DNA of 64,000 nucleotides from Streptomyces sclerotialus (GTDB lineage Bacteria; Actinomycetota; Actinomycetes; Streptomycetales; Streptomycetaceae): the NCBI GenBank assembly GCA_000719105.1, contig JODX01000011.1, positions 62,001 through 126,000 of the forward strand. The letters are read 5' to 3'. The position numbers and the translations under genes are program-made. Shown in pieces: positions 50,760 through 61,341 of this stretch. Each line of letters starts with the position of its first letter. Position 1 is the stretch's first letter. Under the pieces are notes generated by a model that saw only the letters and a program-made list of their open reading frames with translations, was not told the origin of the DNA and did not search any database.

Positions 50760-52147
50760 CTTCCCACCCCCTCGTGGGAGGTTACCGGCGGAAGGGGGAG
50801 CGGAGGCGGAAGCGGAAGTCGCCGCAGCGGAAGGCGGACGCGCAACCGGAAGCCCCTGCCGCCGGGGCCCGGGCCGGTGCTCGCCGTACCGCCGTGTGCG
50901 GCGGCGCGTTCACGGACACCGATCAGTCCGTGACCGCCGCCGACGGAGCGGGTGGCCGGGGGCCTGGCCGCGCCGGGGTCGCGTTCGTCGTCCGGGCCGC
51001 GTCCGTCGTCGGTGACAGTGACGGTGAGCAGGTCCGGACCGTATTCCAGGCGCACCGTGACTGTGTCGGCATCGGCGTGCCTGACGACGTTCGTCAGCGC
51101 CTCCTGGACGATCCGGTAGACGGTGGCCTCCGTGTCCAGCGGCAGGGACCGGACCTCTCCGGCGGCCGCGAAGTCCACGGCGAGACCGCTGCCCGACACC
51201 CGTGCGACGAGGCCGGGCAGCGCCGCCACGGAGGGCTGCGGGTCGCGCGGGGCGTCCGCGGTGACGGCCGGGCCGCGGGCGGGCGGGGACGGGGGCGGCG
51301 GGTCCTGACCGGGGGCGCCCGCCGCGGGCCCGTCTCCCGAGTGCCCGCCCGGTGCCGGCGGGGTCTCTCTGAGTAGGCCGAGCATGCGGCGGAGCTGGAC
51401 CATCGCGTCCCGCCCCGTCTCCGCTATCGCGTCGAACGCGGCTTCGGCGCGCTCCGGTGCGGTACGGACCGTCACCGGTCCCGCCTCGGCCTGGACGATC
51501 ATGAGGCTGACGGCGTGCGAGAGGATGTCGTGCATCTCCCGGGCGATCCGCGCCCGTTCGCGGGCGGCCGCCTGTTCCGCTTCGATGCGCCGGGTCACCT
51601 CCAGCTGGCGCGCACGGTCCTCCACCGCCCTGACGTACGCCTGGCGGGTGTGGGTGAGCCGGCCGAACGCATAGGCGGCGGCGAACACGAACAGGCTGAA
51701 GAGGAGCTCCCTGGCCTGTCCGGTGTTGAGCGCGACGGAAGGGAAGATCACCGCCGTCACCAGGGCCGCCATGGCCAGCCGCTTGGGCGGGGACGACAGC
51801 GTGGCCACCGTGTACAGGGCGATCAGGCCGGCGTACGGGAGCGGCTGGCCGGGCCCGTCCACGGTGAACTTGTAGAGCGCACCGGCCACCAGCGTGGCGA
51901 GCAGTACCGCGACCGGTGCGCGGCGGCGCCAGACCAGCGGCAATACGCCCAGTGCCGTCAGTCCGTAGGCGCCCCATGTCGCGGGTGGCAGCTCCGGGCC
52001 GCGAGGCACCACGAACGGCATGGTCACCGCGGCCAGGACCAGCAGGGTGATGCCGACGTCCACGGCGCCGGGACCGGCGTCGCGCAACCGGGCGGCGGGA
52101 CGCGCGACGGCCGTCCGGAACAGTGCGTGCAATCCCGCGACCTGCAT
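50756..52147 (-). CDS. Sensor histidine kinase, HisKA_3 type
   Basis: A 463-aa kinase. It has several transmembrane segments in the first 180 residues (VGITLLVLAAVTMPFVV, LTALGVLPLVW, LIALYTVATL and others), then a dimerisation helix with phospho-His in REMHDILSHAVSLM. A Pro/Gly-rich loop and a HATPase_c domain (NVVRHADADTVTV, VTDDGRG, GHGLIGVRERAAAHGG) complete it. It forms a two-component system with the regulator overlapping its stop. The ATG at 52147 was chosen. The frame stays open upstream through a 9-bp repeat coding ATRATRATR, which is unlikely to be translated. Confidence 0.85.
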   Translation of the reverse strand: MQVAGLHALFRTAVARPAARLRDAGPGAVDVGITLLVLAAVTMPFVVPRGPELPPATWGAYGLTALGVLPLVWRRRAPVAVLLATLVAGALYKFTVDGPGQPLPYAGLIALYTVATLSSPPKRLAMAALVTAVIFPSVALNTGQARELLFSLFVFAAAYAFGRLTHTRQAYVRAVEDRARQLEVTRRIEAEQAAARERARIAREMHDILSHAVSLMIVQAEAGPVTVRTAPERAEAAFDAIAETGRDAMVQLRRMLGLLRETPPAPGGHSGDGPAAGAPGQDPPPPSPPARGPAVTADAPRDPQPSVAALPGLVARVSGSGLAVDFAAAGEVRSLPLDTEATVYRIVQEALTNVVRHADADTVTVRLEYGPDLLTVTVTDDGRGPDDERDPGAARPPATRSVGGGHGLIGVRERAAAHGGTASTGPGPGGRGFRLRVRLPLRRLPLPPPLPLPPVTSHEGVGS

Positions 52148-52151
52148 GACT

Positions 52152-52205
52152 CTCGTTGCTCTCGTTGCTCTCGTTGCTCTCGTTGCTCTTGTGGCTCTTG
52201 TGGCG
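52152..52205 (+). repeat. 9-bp tandem repeat upstream of the kinase
   Basis: Four perfect copies of ctcgttgct (52152-52187) followed by two variants (cttgtggct, cttgtggcg). On the minus strand the array reads AGCAACGAG and ends 5 nt before the kinase ATG, so it covers the ribosome-binding region. Repeat-number changes could alter translation or extend the N-terminus in frame. Confidence 0.85.
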
Positions 52206-52388
52206 ACTGTGGTCTGCGTGACTCTTGTCTCGCTCCTGGCCTCCATGGCTTTCGTGGTGCCCGTGGCCCGCACGGTCCTCATGGCCCCCGTCCCTCCCCG
52301 TCGCGCCGGTACGCACCTCCTGCGGTGCGGGCGCGGGCCCATCATGCCGGACGCCACTGCTGGTCCCGCGGCGGCCGGTGTCCCGGGG

Positions 52389-53108
52389 TCAGCGCCCGCT
52401 GTCACCACCGCGCCCGCCGCTCCCGCCGTGCCCGCGGCGGAGGGCGGTGAGAACCTCGATGCGGTTGGTGGTGACCGAGTCGGCGCCGTGGGAGATCAGA
52501 CGGCGCATGGTGCGGCGGGTGTCGGCGGTCCAGGCGGAGAGCAGCAGGCCGTCGCGGTGGACCCGGTCGGCCAGCGCACGGCTGACCAGCCCGAAACGGT
52601 AGTTGAGCCAGCGGGGCCGCACGGCGTCGAGCAGGACCGGGCGCGGCGGGGCGAGGGTCGTCCAGGTCATGGCGATCTCGGCGTCCGGGTCGGCGGCCCG
52701 GACCCACAGCATGGTGGCCGGCCCCGCGCAGTAGTACACCCGGTCGCGGGCGCCGCAGTCGGCGACGGTGCCCGTCACGGCGCGCACCGACCTCTCGGAC
52801 GCGCCGGGCAGGTCGATCATGACGCGGCGGTCCCCGGCGGCCGCCAGGGCGTCGCGGAGCGTGGGAGCGCGGCCCTCCGTCAGCTCGCACAGCTCCTGGT
52901 GGGTGAGGGAGGCGACCGGCCGGTCGTGACCCCACAGGCGCTTCAGCGTCGCGTCGTGCAGCAGCACCGGTACGCCGTCGCGGGTGAGGCGGACGTCGAC
53001 CTCCACGGCGTCCGCGCCGCGCGCGACGGCCGAGCGCAGCGACTCCAGGGTGTTCTCGCGGTACCGGTACGGGTCGCCGCGGTGCGCCACGGCCGTCACG
53101 TGACGCAC
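52389..53108 (-). CDS. Glycerophosphodiester phosphodiesterase family protein
   Basis: A 239-aa GDPD-type TIM-barrel: AHRGDPYRYRENTLESLRSA (catalytic His, Arg and Glu) and EVDVRLTRDGVPVLLHD (metal and second His). SAWTADTRRTMRRLISHGAD then SVTTNR is the usual C-terminal motif. It hydrolyses glycerophosphodiesters to glycerol-3-phosphate and an alcohol. It has no signal peptide, so it is probably cytoplasmic. The start is uncertain among GTG codons at 53135, 53108 and 53099. It immediately follows the adenosine deaminase gene. Confidence 0.87.
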   Translation of the reverse strand: MRHVTAVAHRGDPYRYRENTLESLRSAVARGADAVEVDVRLTRDGVPVLLHDATLKRLWGHDRPVASLTHQELCELTEGRAPTLRDALAAAGDRRVMIDLPGASERSVRAVTGTVADCGARDRVYYCAGPATMLWVRAADPDAEIAMTWTTLAPPRPVLLDAVRPRWLNYRFGLVSRALADRVHRDGLLLSAWTADTRRTMRRLISHGADSVTTNRIEVLTALRRGHGGSGGRGGDSGR

Positions 53109-53119
53109 GGCGTCCGCCG

Positions 53120-54250
53120 TCAGCTCGCGAGCCACGCGGAGGAGTACGCGTCGATCTCGTCCAGGATGCGGGCCTTGCCTGCCGGATCGAGGAAGGACGC
53201 CTCCACCGCGTTCCTGGCGAGCGCGGCCACGCCCTGCTCGTCGAGGTCGAGGAGGCGGGCGGCGACCGCGTACTCGTTGTTGAGGTCGGTGCCGAACATC
53301 GGCGGGTCGTCGGAGTTGACGGTGACGAGGACTCCCGCGCGCGCGAACTCCTTCATGGGGTGCTCGTCGAGGGTGCGGACCGCGCGCGTCGCGATGTTCG
53401 AGGTCGGGCAGACCTCCAGCGGGATGCGGTGCTCGGCGAGATGGGCGAGCAGCTTCGGATCGCGCGCGGAGCTGGTGCCGTGGCCGATGCGCTCGGCGCG
53501 CAGCTCGGTCAGCGCGTCCCAGACCGTCTCCGGGCCGGTGGTCTCGCCCGCGTGCGGCACGGAGTGCAGTCCGGCCGCGATCGCCCGGTCGAAGTGCGGC
53601 TTGAACTGCGGCCGCGGTACGCCGATCTCCGGCCCGCCGAGGCCGAAGGAGACCAGGCCCTCCGGGCGCAGCCGGTCGTCGGTGGCCAGCCGGAGGGTCT
53701 CCTCCGCCGAGGTGAGCCCCGCCTCGCCGGGGATGTCGAAGCACCAGCGCAGTACGGTGCCGAACTCGGCCTCGGCCGCCTTGCGGGCGTCCTCGATCGC
53801 GTCCATGAAGGCACGCTCGTCGATGCCGCGGCGGGTGGAGGAGTACGGGGTGATCGTCAGCTCGGCGTAACGCACCTGCTGCCGGGCGAGGTCCCGCGCC
53901 ACCTCGTAGGTCAGCAGCCGGACGTCCTCCGGGGTGCGGATGAGGTCGACCACGGACAGGTACACCTCGATGAAGTGGGCGAAGTCCGTGAACGTGAAGT
54001 AGTCGACCAGGGCCTCGGGGTCGGTCGGCACCTTGGAGTCGGGGTGCCGGGCGGCCAGCTCCGAGACGATGCGGGGGGAGGCGGATCCGACGTGATGCAC
54101 ATGCAGTTCGGCCTTGGGCAGTCCGGCGATGAACTGCTGGAGGCCGGGGCGGACGGCGGCGTCGGGGCCGGTGGGGCCGGGAGGCGTGCCGGGTCCGGTG
54201 AGGCCGGACGAGGCGGCGGGGCCGTCGGATGCTGCGCGGTGGTCGGACAA
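53120..54250 (-). CDS. Adenosine deaminase family protein
   Basis: A 376-aa amidohydrolase. The metal ligands appear in ELHVHHVGS, HAGET, IGHGTS and VNSDDPPMFGT. The usual HxHLDGS motif is HVHHVGS here, so substrate preference may differ from classical adenosine deaminase. About 35 Pro/Gly-rich residues precede the domain. The TTG at 54250 has GGGGAGG upstream. The GDPD gene follows in the same direction. Confidence 0.87.
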   Translation of the reverse strand: MSDHRAASDGPAASSGLTGPGTPPGPTGPDAAVRPGLQQFIAGLPKAELHVHHVGSASPRIVSELAARHPDSKVPTDPEALVDYFTFTDFAHFIEVYLSVVDLIRTPEDVRLLTYEVARDLARQQVRYAELTITPYSSTRRGIDERAFMDAIEDARKAAEAEFGTVLRWCFDIPGEAGLTSAEETLRLATDDRLRPEGLVSFGLGGPEIGVPRPQFKPHFDRAIAAGLHSVPHAGETTGPETVWDALTELRAERIGHGTSSARDPKLLAHLAEHRIPLEVCPTSNIATRAVRTLDEHPMKEFARAGVLVTVNSDDPPMFGTDLNNEYAVAARLLDLDEQGVAALARNAVEASFLDPAGKARILDEIDAYSSAWLAS

Positions 54251-54424
54251 GGTTCCTCCCCGGGACGGGGTCCCCGGACCGGGCGGGGCCGGGGGACACG
54301 GGTGATCGGCTGATCGGTGACTCAGGGATCATCGTAGGCGGCGGCCCGGGCCGGGGTGCGGGGGGAGGCGTGGGCCGTAGCATGACGGAACGTACGACAG
54401 ACGTACGACAGAGGGGATCCGCGC

Positions 54425-55582
54425 ATGTCCGACGAGGCACAGACGCCCGAGGCGCCGGACAGCCCGGCCCCGCAGCCGTGGGACGCGCCGCGGGACGGTG
54501 AGCCGTCGGCCGCCGAGGGGGATGCCGGGCCGAGAGACGCGGCTCTTGCCGAGGGCAGGGGCGAGCCGAGGAACTTTGCGCCTGCCGAGGGCCCGGGTGA
54601 GCCGAGGGACGCCGTCCCTCCGTCGCGGGACCGGCCGGATGAGGCGGTCGCGTCACCCGTGTCCGCGGTCCCCGCCTCCGCGCCCAGAGTCCAGTTGCAC
54701 AAGAACCCTGCGGCTCCTGCGGCTGCTACGTCGCCCGACCCGGACCCCTGGGCACCCCCGGCGGACACGGCCGCCCCCCGGCCGCCCACTGTGCACGACC
54801 AGCAGACGGTCACCTCGATACCGGGGGCGGGAGCCGGTGCTCCGGCGGGTCCGGCGCCCCAGCCGTGGGCCGCCACCCCCTTCCCGCCGCCCACTGGTGG
54901 CCATCAGCCGCCCGCGGTGACCGTCGTGTCAGGCACCCCCTACGTCCCGCCCGCCGGTCACGCGCCCTACCCCGCGCCCACCTCGGGTGAGCCCGTCCCC
55001 CCGCCGCCGATCGGCCCCGACGGCCCGGGGCAGCCGCCGTACGGCTACACCCAGTACCCGGGGTATCCGGGGAGCTCGGGACATTCTGAGTACGCCGGAC
55101 ATCAGGGGTATCCGGTGTACCCCGCGTACCCGGGCCAGCAGAACACCTTCTACTCCCCGTATCCCGGCCCCGGTGCCGTCGGCTACGGCTGGCACGGTGC
55201 ACCGTACGGACCGAGCAACGGTATGGGGATCGCCTCGCTGGTGCTCGGGATCGTCTCGGTGGTGGTCCTCTGCCTGTGGCCGCTGACCGTCGTGCTGGGT
55301 GTACTCGCCGTGGTCTTCGGGGTGATCGGGCGGGGCAGGGCGCGCCGGGGTCAGGCGACGAACCCGGGGCAGGCCCTGGCCGGGATCATCTGCGGAGTGG
55401 CCGGGGCCGTGCTCGGTGTGGCCGCCTTCGTCTTCCTGGTCGCGCTGTCCGACGACGGCGACTCCTCGGACAGCGACCCCGGCGACCCCTTCGACGACGG
55501 CTACTCCACGCACCTCGTGGTGTCCCACGTCCACGACCTGCCGTACGACGGCGTCGTGCGGGTCACGCCCCGCGCCGCCTAG
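54425..55582 (+). CDS. Pro-rich DUF4190 membrane protein
   Basis: A 385-aa protein. About 260 residues of acidic, then Pro/Tyr/Gly-rich sequence (GYTQYPGYPGSSGHSEYAGH) precede a DUF4190-type module with two transmembrane segments (GMGIASLVLGIVSVVVLCLW, GIICGVAGAVLGVAAFVFLV) joined by the GRGRARRGQATNPGQALAG loop. An acidic tail follows. The function is unknown. Such proteins are common in Streptomyces and may organise the envelope. Its stop overlaps the convergent NADAR gene by 4 nt. Confidence 0.82.
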   Translation: MSDEAQTPEAPDSPAPQPWDAPRDGEPSAAEGDAGPRDAALAEGRGEPRNFAPAEGPGEPRDAVPPSRDRPDEAVASPVSAVPASAPRVQLHKNPAAPAAATSPDPDPWAPPADTAAPRPPTVHDQQTVTSIPGAGAGAPAGPAPQPWAATPFPPPTGGHQPPAVTVVSGTPYVPPAGHAPYPAPTSGEPVPPPPIGPDGPGQPPYGYTQYPGYPGSSGHSEYAGHQGYPVYPAYPGQQNTFYSPYPGPGAVGYGWHGAPYGPSNGMGIASLVLGIVSVVVLCLWPLTVVLGVLAVVFGVIGRGRARRGQATNPGQALAGIICGVAGAVLGVAAFVFLVALSDDGDSSDSDPGDPFDDGYSTHLVVSHVHDLPYDGVVRVTPRAA

Positions 55583-56169
55583 GACCCGTCCGACCCGTCC
55601 GACCCGTCCGACTCCTCAGACCGAAGCCGGTCCCGTGCCTCCATCAGGGCGAACCCCAGGAGGTTCGGGCCGCGCCACTGTCCGGGGTCCGCGGCGCGCT
55701 CGTCGTCCGCGGCCAGTCCGATGCCCCACACCCGGTCCAGCGGGCTGGCCTCGACGAGCACCCGGTCGCCCGTGCCGAGCAGGAACTCGCGCAGATCGGC
55801 GTGGGCGCCGAACTTGTGCACGCTGCCCTCGACGACGATCCCGAACCGCTCCCGCTCCCATATGTGGTCGTCGAAGCCGCGCACCAGCCGCCCCGCCTTC
55901 TTGGCGAGTGCCGGCTGCGATGACGCGAGCACCTGGCGCTCCGCCTCCGCGTCGCCGAACAGCCGGGCCTTTCCGGCCATCATCCAGTGCTCGGCCGTCG
56001 CGTACTCCACGCCGTCCACCGTGAACGGTGACGGCCACCACTGGCTCAGACAGCTCGCGCCGACCCGGCCGTCGTGCCGCGGCCGGTGTCCCCAGAAGTG
56101 CAGGTACTTGACCCTCGCCCCCGAGCGGACCTCCCTGGTCAGGGCATCCCAAGAATCGATCTTCCCCAT
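55579..56169 (-). CDS. NADAR-family protein
   Basis: A 196-aa YbiA/NADAR domain protein: YLHFWGHRP, CLSQWWPSPFTVDGVEYATA, EHWMMAGKARLFGD and SVHKFGAHADLREFLLGTGD, then LVEASPLDRVWGIGL. Family members cleave N-glycosidic bonds in riboflavin intermediates or ADP-ribosyl adducts. The C-terminus ends ESDGSDGSDGS, encoded by a 9-bp repeat (gacccgtcc on the plus strand, 55584-55610). The ATG at 56169 begins the conserved domain. Confidence 0.87.
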   Translation of the reverse strand: MGKIDSWDALTREVRSGARVKYLHFWGHRPRHDGRVGASCLSQWWPSPFTVDGVEYATAEHWMMAGKARLFGDAEAERQVLASSQPALAKKAGRLVRGFDDHIWERERFGIVVEGSVHKFGAHADLREFLLGTGDRVLVEASPLDRVWGIGLAADDERAADPGQWRGPNLLGFALMEARDRLRSEESDGSDGSDGS

Positions 56170-56364
56170 GCCTGCGAGTCTGGCAGGTGCCACCGACAGT
56201 CCGTTCCTCGTTTTCGTGTCGGCTCAGTGCCCGATCGACAGATTCCGTCGCGTAATCAAAAGGAAACAACGGAATCCCTTGTTGGTATGCCTCCCCTCTG
56301 TCAGTATCGGCACTCAACTCGAGCGTGAGCCACGTCGGCCCCAGGGGACACGGAGGTAAGCGAC

Positions 56365-57921
56365 ATGCACGATCCGGGCACCGCCGACGCGGACCGGCTC
56401 CCGGCGGAGGAGCGCTTCCCGGCCCGGCACCGGTTCGCGGAGGGCGCGCAGTTCATCGCGGGCCGCCCGGCCCGGGGCACCTCCGGCCGTACCCACGCCG
56501 TCGTCGATCCGGCCACCGGCGACGAGGTATACACCTACGACCTGGCCGGCGCCGACGACGTCGACGCGGCCGTCGCCGCCGCGCGCGGGGCCTTCCCGGG
56601 GTGGGCCGGTGCCACGCCGGGTGAGCGCTCCGACGTGCTCCACCGCTTCGCCGTCGTCCTCGCCGAACGTGCCGAGGAGTTCGCGCGCGCGGAGTCCCTC
56701 CAGTGCGGGAAACCCCTGAAGCTGGCCCGGGAGTTCGACGTGCCCGGGACCCTCGACAACACCGCCTTCTTCGCCGGTGCCGCCCGGCATCTCCAGGGGC
56801 AGTCCGCCGGCGAGTACTCGGGCGACCACACCTCGTACGTGCGCCGCGAGCCCATCGGTGTGGTCGGCTCGATCGCACCCTGGAACTACCCGCTCCAGAT
56901 GGCCGCCTGGAAGGTCCTCCCGGCCGTCGCCGCGGGCAACACCATCGTGCTGAAGCCCGCCGAGCTGACCCCGCTGACCTCGCTGCTCTTCGCCGAGGCC
57001 GCCACCGCGGCGGGCATCCCGGACGGCGTGATCAACATCGTCGCCGGCACCGGCCGGGAGGCCGGCGAGCACCTCGTCGCCCACCCCGACGTGGCGATGA
57101 CCTCCTTCACCGGGTCCACCGCCGTCGGCAGGCGCGTCGCCGGACTCGCCACCGCCACGGTCAAACGGATCCACCTGGAACTCGGCGGCAAGGCGCCCTT
57201 CGTCGTCTTCGACGACGCCGACCTGGAGGCCGCCGTCCACGGCGCGGTCGCGGGCGCGCTCATCAACACGGGGCAGGACTGCACGGCCGCCACGCGCGCG
57301 TATGTGCAGCGGCCGCTCTACGAGGAGTTCGTCGCGCGGACGGCCGCGCTCATGGAGGGCGTCCGGCTCGGCGACCCGTTCGCGCCCGGTACCGACCTCG
57401 GCCCGCTCGTCTCCCACGCCCAGCGCGACCGCGTCGCCGGGTTCGTCGACCGGGCACGTGCCTACGCGCGCGTGGTGACCGGTGGCGAGGCCCCGCAGGG
57501 GGAGCTCGCACGCGGGGCGTACTACCGGCCCACCCTGATCGCCGACGCGCCTCAGGGCAGCGAGGCCGTCCAGTCGGAGATCTTCGGGCCGGTCCTGGTG
57601 GTGCTGCCCTTCGACAGCGACGACGAGGGCATCCGGCTGGCCAACGACACTCCGTACGGGCTCGCCGCCTCCGCCTGGACCCGCGACGTCTACCGGGCGA
57701 ACCGCGCGACCCGTGAGATCAGGGCGGGGTGCGTGTGGGTGAACGACCACATTCCGATCATCAGTGAGATGCCTCACGGCGGATACCGGGCCTCCGGCTC
57801 CGGCAAGGACATGTCCACGTACTCGTTCGAGGAGTACACGCAGATCAAACACGTCATGTTCGACAATACGGCGGTAGCCCGGAAGGACTGGCACCGCACG
57901 ATCTTCGGGGACCGACAGTGA
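56365..57921 (+). CDS. Aminobutyraldehyde/betaine-aldehyde-type dehydrogenase
   Basis: A 518-aa aldehyde dehydrogenase: APWNYPLQMAAWKVLPAVAA, catalytic Glu in LELGGKAPFVVF, catalytic Cys in TGQDCTAATR, and GCVWVNDHIPIISEMPHGGY. It is a paralogue of the enzyme at 46457. GGAGG precedes the ATG. It is followed 47 nt later by the polyamine importer operon, so it probably acts on aldehydes formed from imported putrescine or spermidine. Confidence 0.9.
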   Translation: MHDPGTADADRLPAEERFPARHRFAEGAQFIAGRPARGTSGRTHAVVDPATGDEVYTYDLAGADDVDAAVAAARGAFPGWAGATPGERSDVLHRFAVVLAERAEEFARAESLQCGKPLKLAREFDVPGTLDNTAFFAGAARHLQGQSAGEYSGDHTSYVRREPIGVVGSIAPWNYPLQMAAWKVLPAVAAGNTIVLKPAELTPLTSLLFAEAATAAGIPDGVINIVAGTGREAGEHLVAHPDVAMTSFTGSTAVGRRVAGLATATVKRIHLELGGKAPFVVFDDADLEAAVHGAVAGALINTGQDCTAATRAYVQRPLYEEFVARTAALMEGVRLGDPFAPGTDLGPLVSHAQRDRVAGFVDRARAYARVVTGGEAPQGELARGAYYRPTLIADAPQGSEAVQSEIFGPVLVVLPFDSDDEGIRLANDTPYGLAASAWTRDVYRANRATREIRAGCVWVNDHIPIISEMPHGGYRASGSGKDMSTYSFEEYTQIKHVMFDNTAVARKDWHRTIFGDRQ

Positions 57922-57968
57922 CCTTCCGCCGCTGACCGCGGCCGCACTCCCGAAAGGGCACCACGCGT

Positions 57969-59212
57969 ATGGAGCAGTACGAGCCCGACCGCCTGTCCCC
58001 GGCACAGCTGGCCGCCGTGCGGCGCAGCCTCACGGGCGGCAGGGCCGCCCTGACCCGCCGGTCGCTGCTGCGCGCCTCCGCCGGCGGCGCGCTGGCGCTC
58101 GGCGGCATCGGGGCGCTCGGCGCCTGCGGGATCCCCCCGGCGGGCCGGAGCCAGGGCGGTGAGTCCGCCGAGGACCATTCGGCGAAGGAGAGGACCGTCG
58201 CCTTCTCCAACTGGACCGAGTACATGGACGTCGACGACGGCGGAAAACGGCACCCGACGCTCGAGGAGTTCACCCGGCGCACCGGCATCGAGGTCGAGTA
58301 CACCGAGGACATCAACGACAACAACGAGTTCTTCGGCAAGGTCAAGCCGCAGCTCGCCGCGGGCCAGGACACCGGCCGGGACATCATCGTGCTCACCGAC
58401 TGGCTGGCCGCCCGGCTGATCCGCCTCGGCTGGGTGCAGAAACTCGACCCGGCCAACCTGCCGCACGCGTACACGAACCTGTCCGCCCAGTTCCGCAACC
58501 CCGACTGGGACCCCGGCCGCGCCTACTCGTACCCGTGGACGGGCATCTCCACCGTCATCGCTTACAACAAGAAGGCGCTCGACGGCGTCGAGGTGCGGAC
58601 GGTCTCCGACCTGCTCGACAACCCGAAGCTGAAGGGCCGCGTCGGCGTCCTGTCGGAGATGCGCGACACCGTGGGCATGGTCCTGCTCGACCAGGGCAAG
58701 GACCCGGAGAGGTTCACGGACGACGACTACGACGCGGCCGTCGCCCGGCTGCAGAAGGCCGTGGACCGAGGCCAGATCCGCCGCTTCACCGGCAACGACT
58801 ACACGTCCGACCTCACCAGCGGCGACTTCGCGGCCTGCATCGCCTGGGCCGGCGACGTCGTCCAGCTCAAGGCGGACAGCCCGGACATCGACTTCCTCAT
58901 CCCGGACAGCGGCTACATCACGTCGACCGACGTCCTGCTGGTCCCCAGCAAGGCCCGCCACAAGACGAACGCCGAACGGCTCATCGACTACTACTACGAG
59001 CCGAAACCGGCCGCCGAACTCGCCGCCTACATCAACTACGTGTGCCCCGTGGACGGGGTCAAGGCCGAACTGGAGAAGATCGACGCGGACGCGGCGAACA
59101 ACCCGCTGATCCTCCCCGACCGGGACATGGCCGCGAAGTCCCACGCCTTCCGCTCGCTGAGCAGCGAGGAAGAGACGGCGTACGAAGCCAAGTTCGCGAA
59201 GCTCACAGGGGC

Positions 59213-59216
<4 letters not shown>
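57969..59216 (+). CDS. potD: Polyamine ABC transporter substrate-binding lipoprotein
   Basis: A 415-aa PotD/PotF-like protein with a Tat-type lipoprotein signal (LTRRSLLRASAGG, then LGGIGALGAC). The binding fold shows FSNWTEYMDV, DIIVLTDWLAARLIRLGWVQ, WTGISTVIAYNKKAL and PVDGVKAELEKI. It should deliver putrescine or spermidine to the permeases. It is first in the PotD-A-B-C order and its TGA overlaps the PotA GTG. Confidence 0.9.
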
Positions 59217-60393
<1,177 letters not shown>

Positions 60394-60397
<4 letters not shown>

Positions 60398-61341
60398 CGG
60401 CGCTCACCGGGGCGCCACCGTCGCCCACGCCCGCCACGCCTCCCACGCCCGCCGCGCCCGGGAAGAAGCCCCCGCGCGCGCGGGGCCGCCTCACCCCGTA
60501 CTGGCTGCTGCTGCCCGGCATCCTGTGGCTGCTGGTCTTCTTCCTGATGCCGATGGTCTACCAGGCCTCCACCTCCGTGCAGACGGGCTCCCTGGAGGAG
60601 GGCTACGAGGTCACCTGGCACTTCGCGACCTACTGGGACGCGCTGTCCGAGTACTGGCCGCAGTTCTCGCGGTCGGTGCTGTACGCGGGTTCCGCGACGG
60701 CGCTGTGCCTGCTGCTGGGCTATCCGCTGGCGTATCTGATCGCGTTCCGCGCGGGCCGCTGGCGGGGGCTGATCCTCATCCTGGTGATCGCCCCCTTCTT
60801 CACCAGCTTCCTGATCCGCACCCTCGCCTGGAAGACGATCCTCGCGGACGGCGGCCCGGTCGTCGGCGCCCTGAACACCCTGCACGTCCTGGACGTCACG
60901 AGCTGGCTCGGCATCACCGCGGGGGAGCGGGTGCTCGCCACCCCGCTCGCGGTGGTCTGCGGCCTCACGTACAACTTCCTGCCGTTCATGATCCTGCCGC
61001 TCTACACCTCCCTGGAGCGCATCGACGGCCGGCTGCACGAGGCGGCGGGCGACCTGTACGCGAGCCCGTTCACGACGTTCCGCAAGGTCACCCTGCCGCT
61101 GTCGATGCCCGGTGTCGTCTCGGGCACGCTGCTGACCTTCATCCCGGCCAGCGGCGACTACGTCAACGCCGACCTCCTCGGCTCCACGGACACCCGGATG
61201 ATCGGCAATGTCATCCAGACGCAGTTCCTGCGCATCCTCGACTATCCGACCGCGGCGGCCCTCTCCTTCCTCCTCATGGCCGCCATTCTCGTCATGGTGT
61301 CGCTCTACATCCGCAGGTCGGGGACGGAGGATCTCGTCTAA
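60394..61341 (+). CDS. potB: Polyamine ABC transporter permease
   Basis: A 315-aa permease with a Pro-rich cytoplasmic N-terminus and six transmembrane segments (YWLLLPGILWLLVFFLMPMV, ATALCLLLGYPLAYLIAF, LILILVIAPFFTSFLI and others). The EAA loop is EAAGDLYASPFTTFRKVTLP. It starts within the potA stop and ends directly before potC. Confidence 0.92.

Noticed and set aside
52389..54656. A 755-codon minus-strand frame joining the GDPD to sequence over the deaminase gene
   Set aside because: Only the last 240 codons show GDPD motifs. The rest is a shadow of the adenosine deaminase gene.
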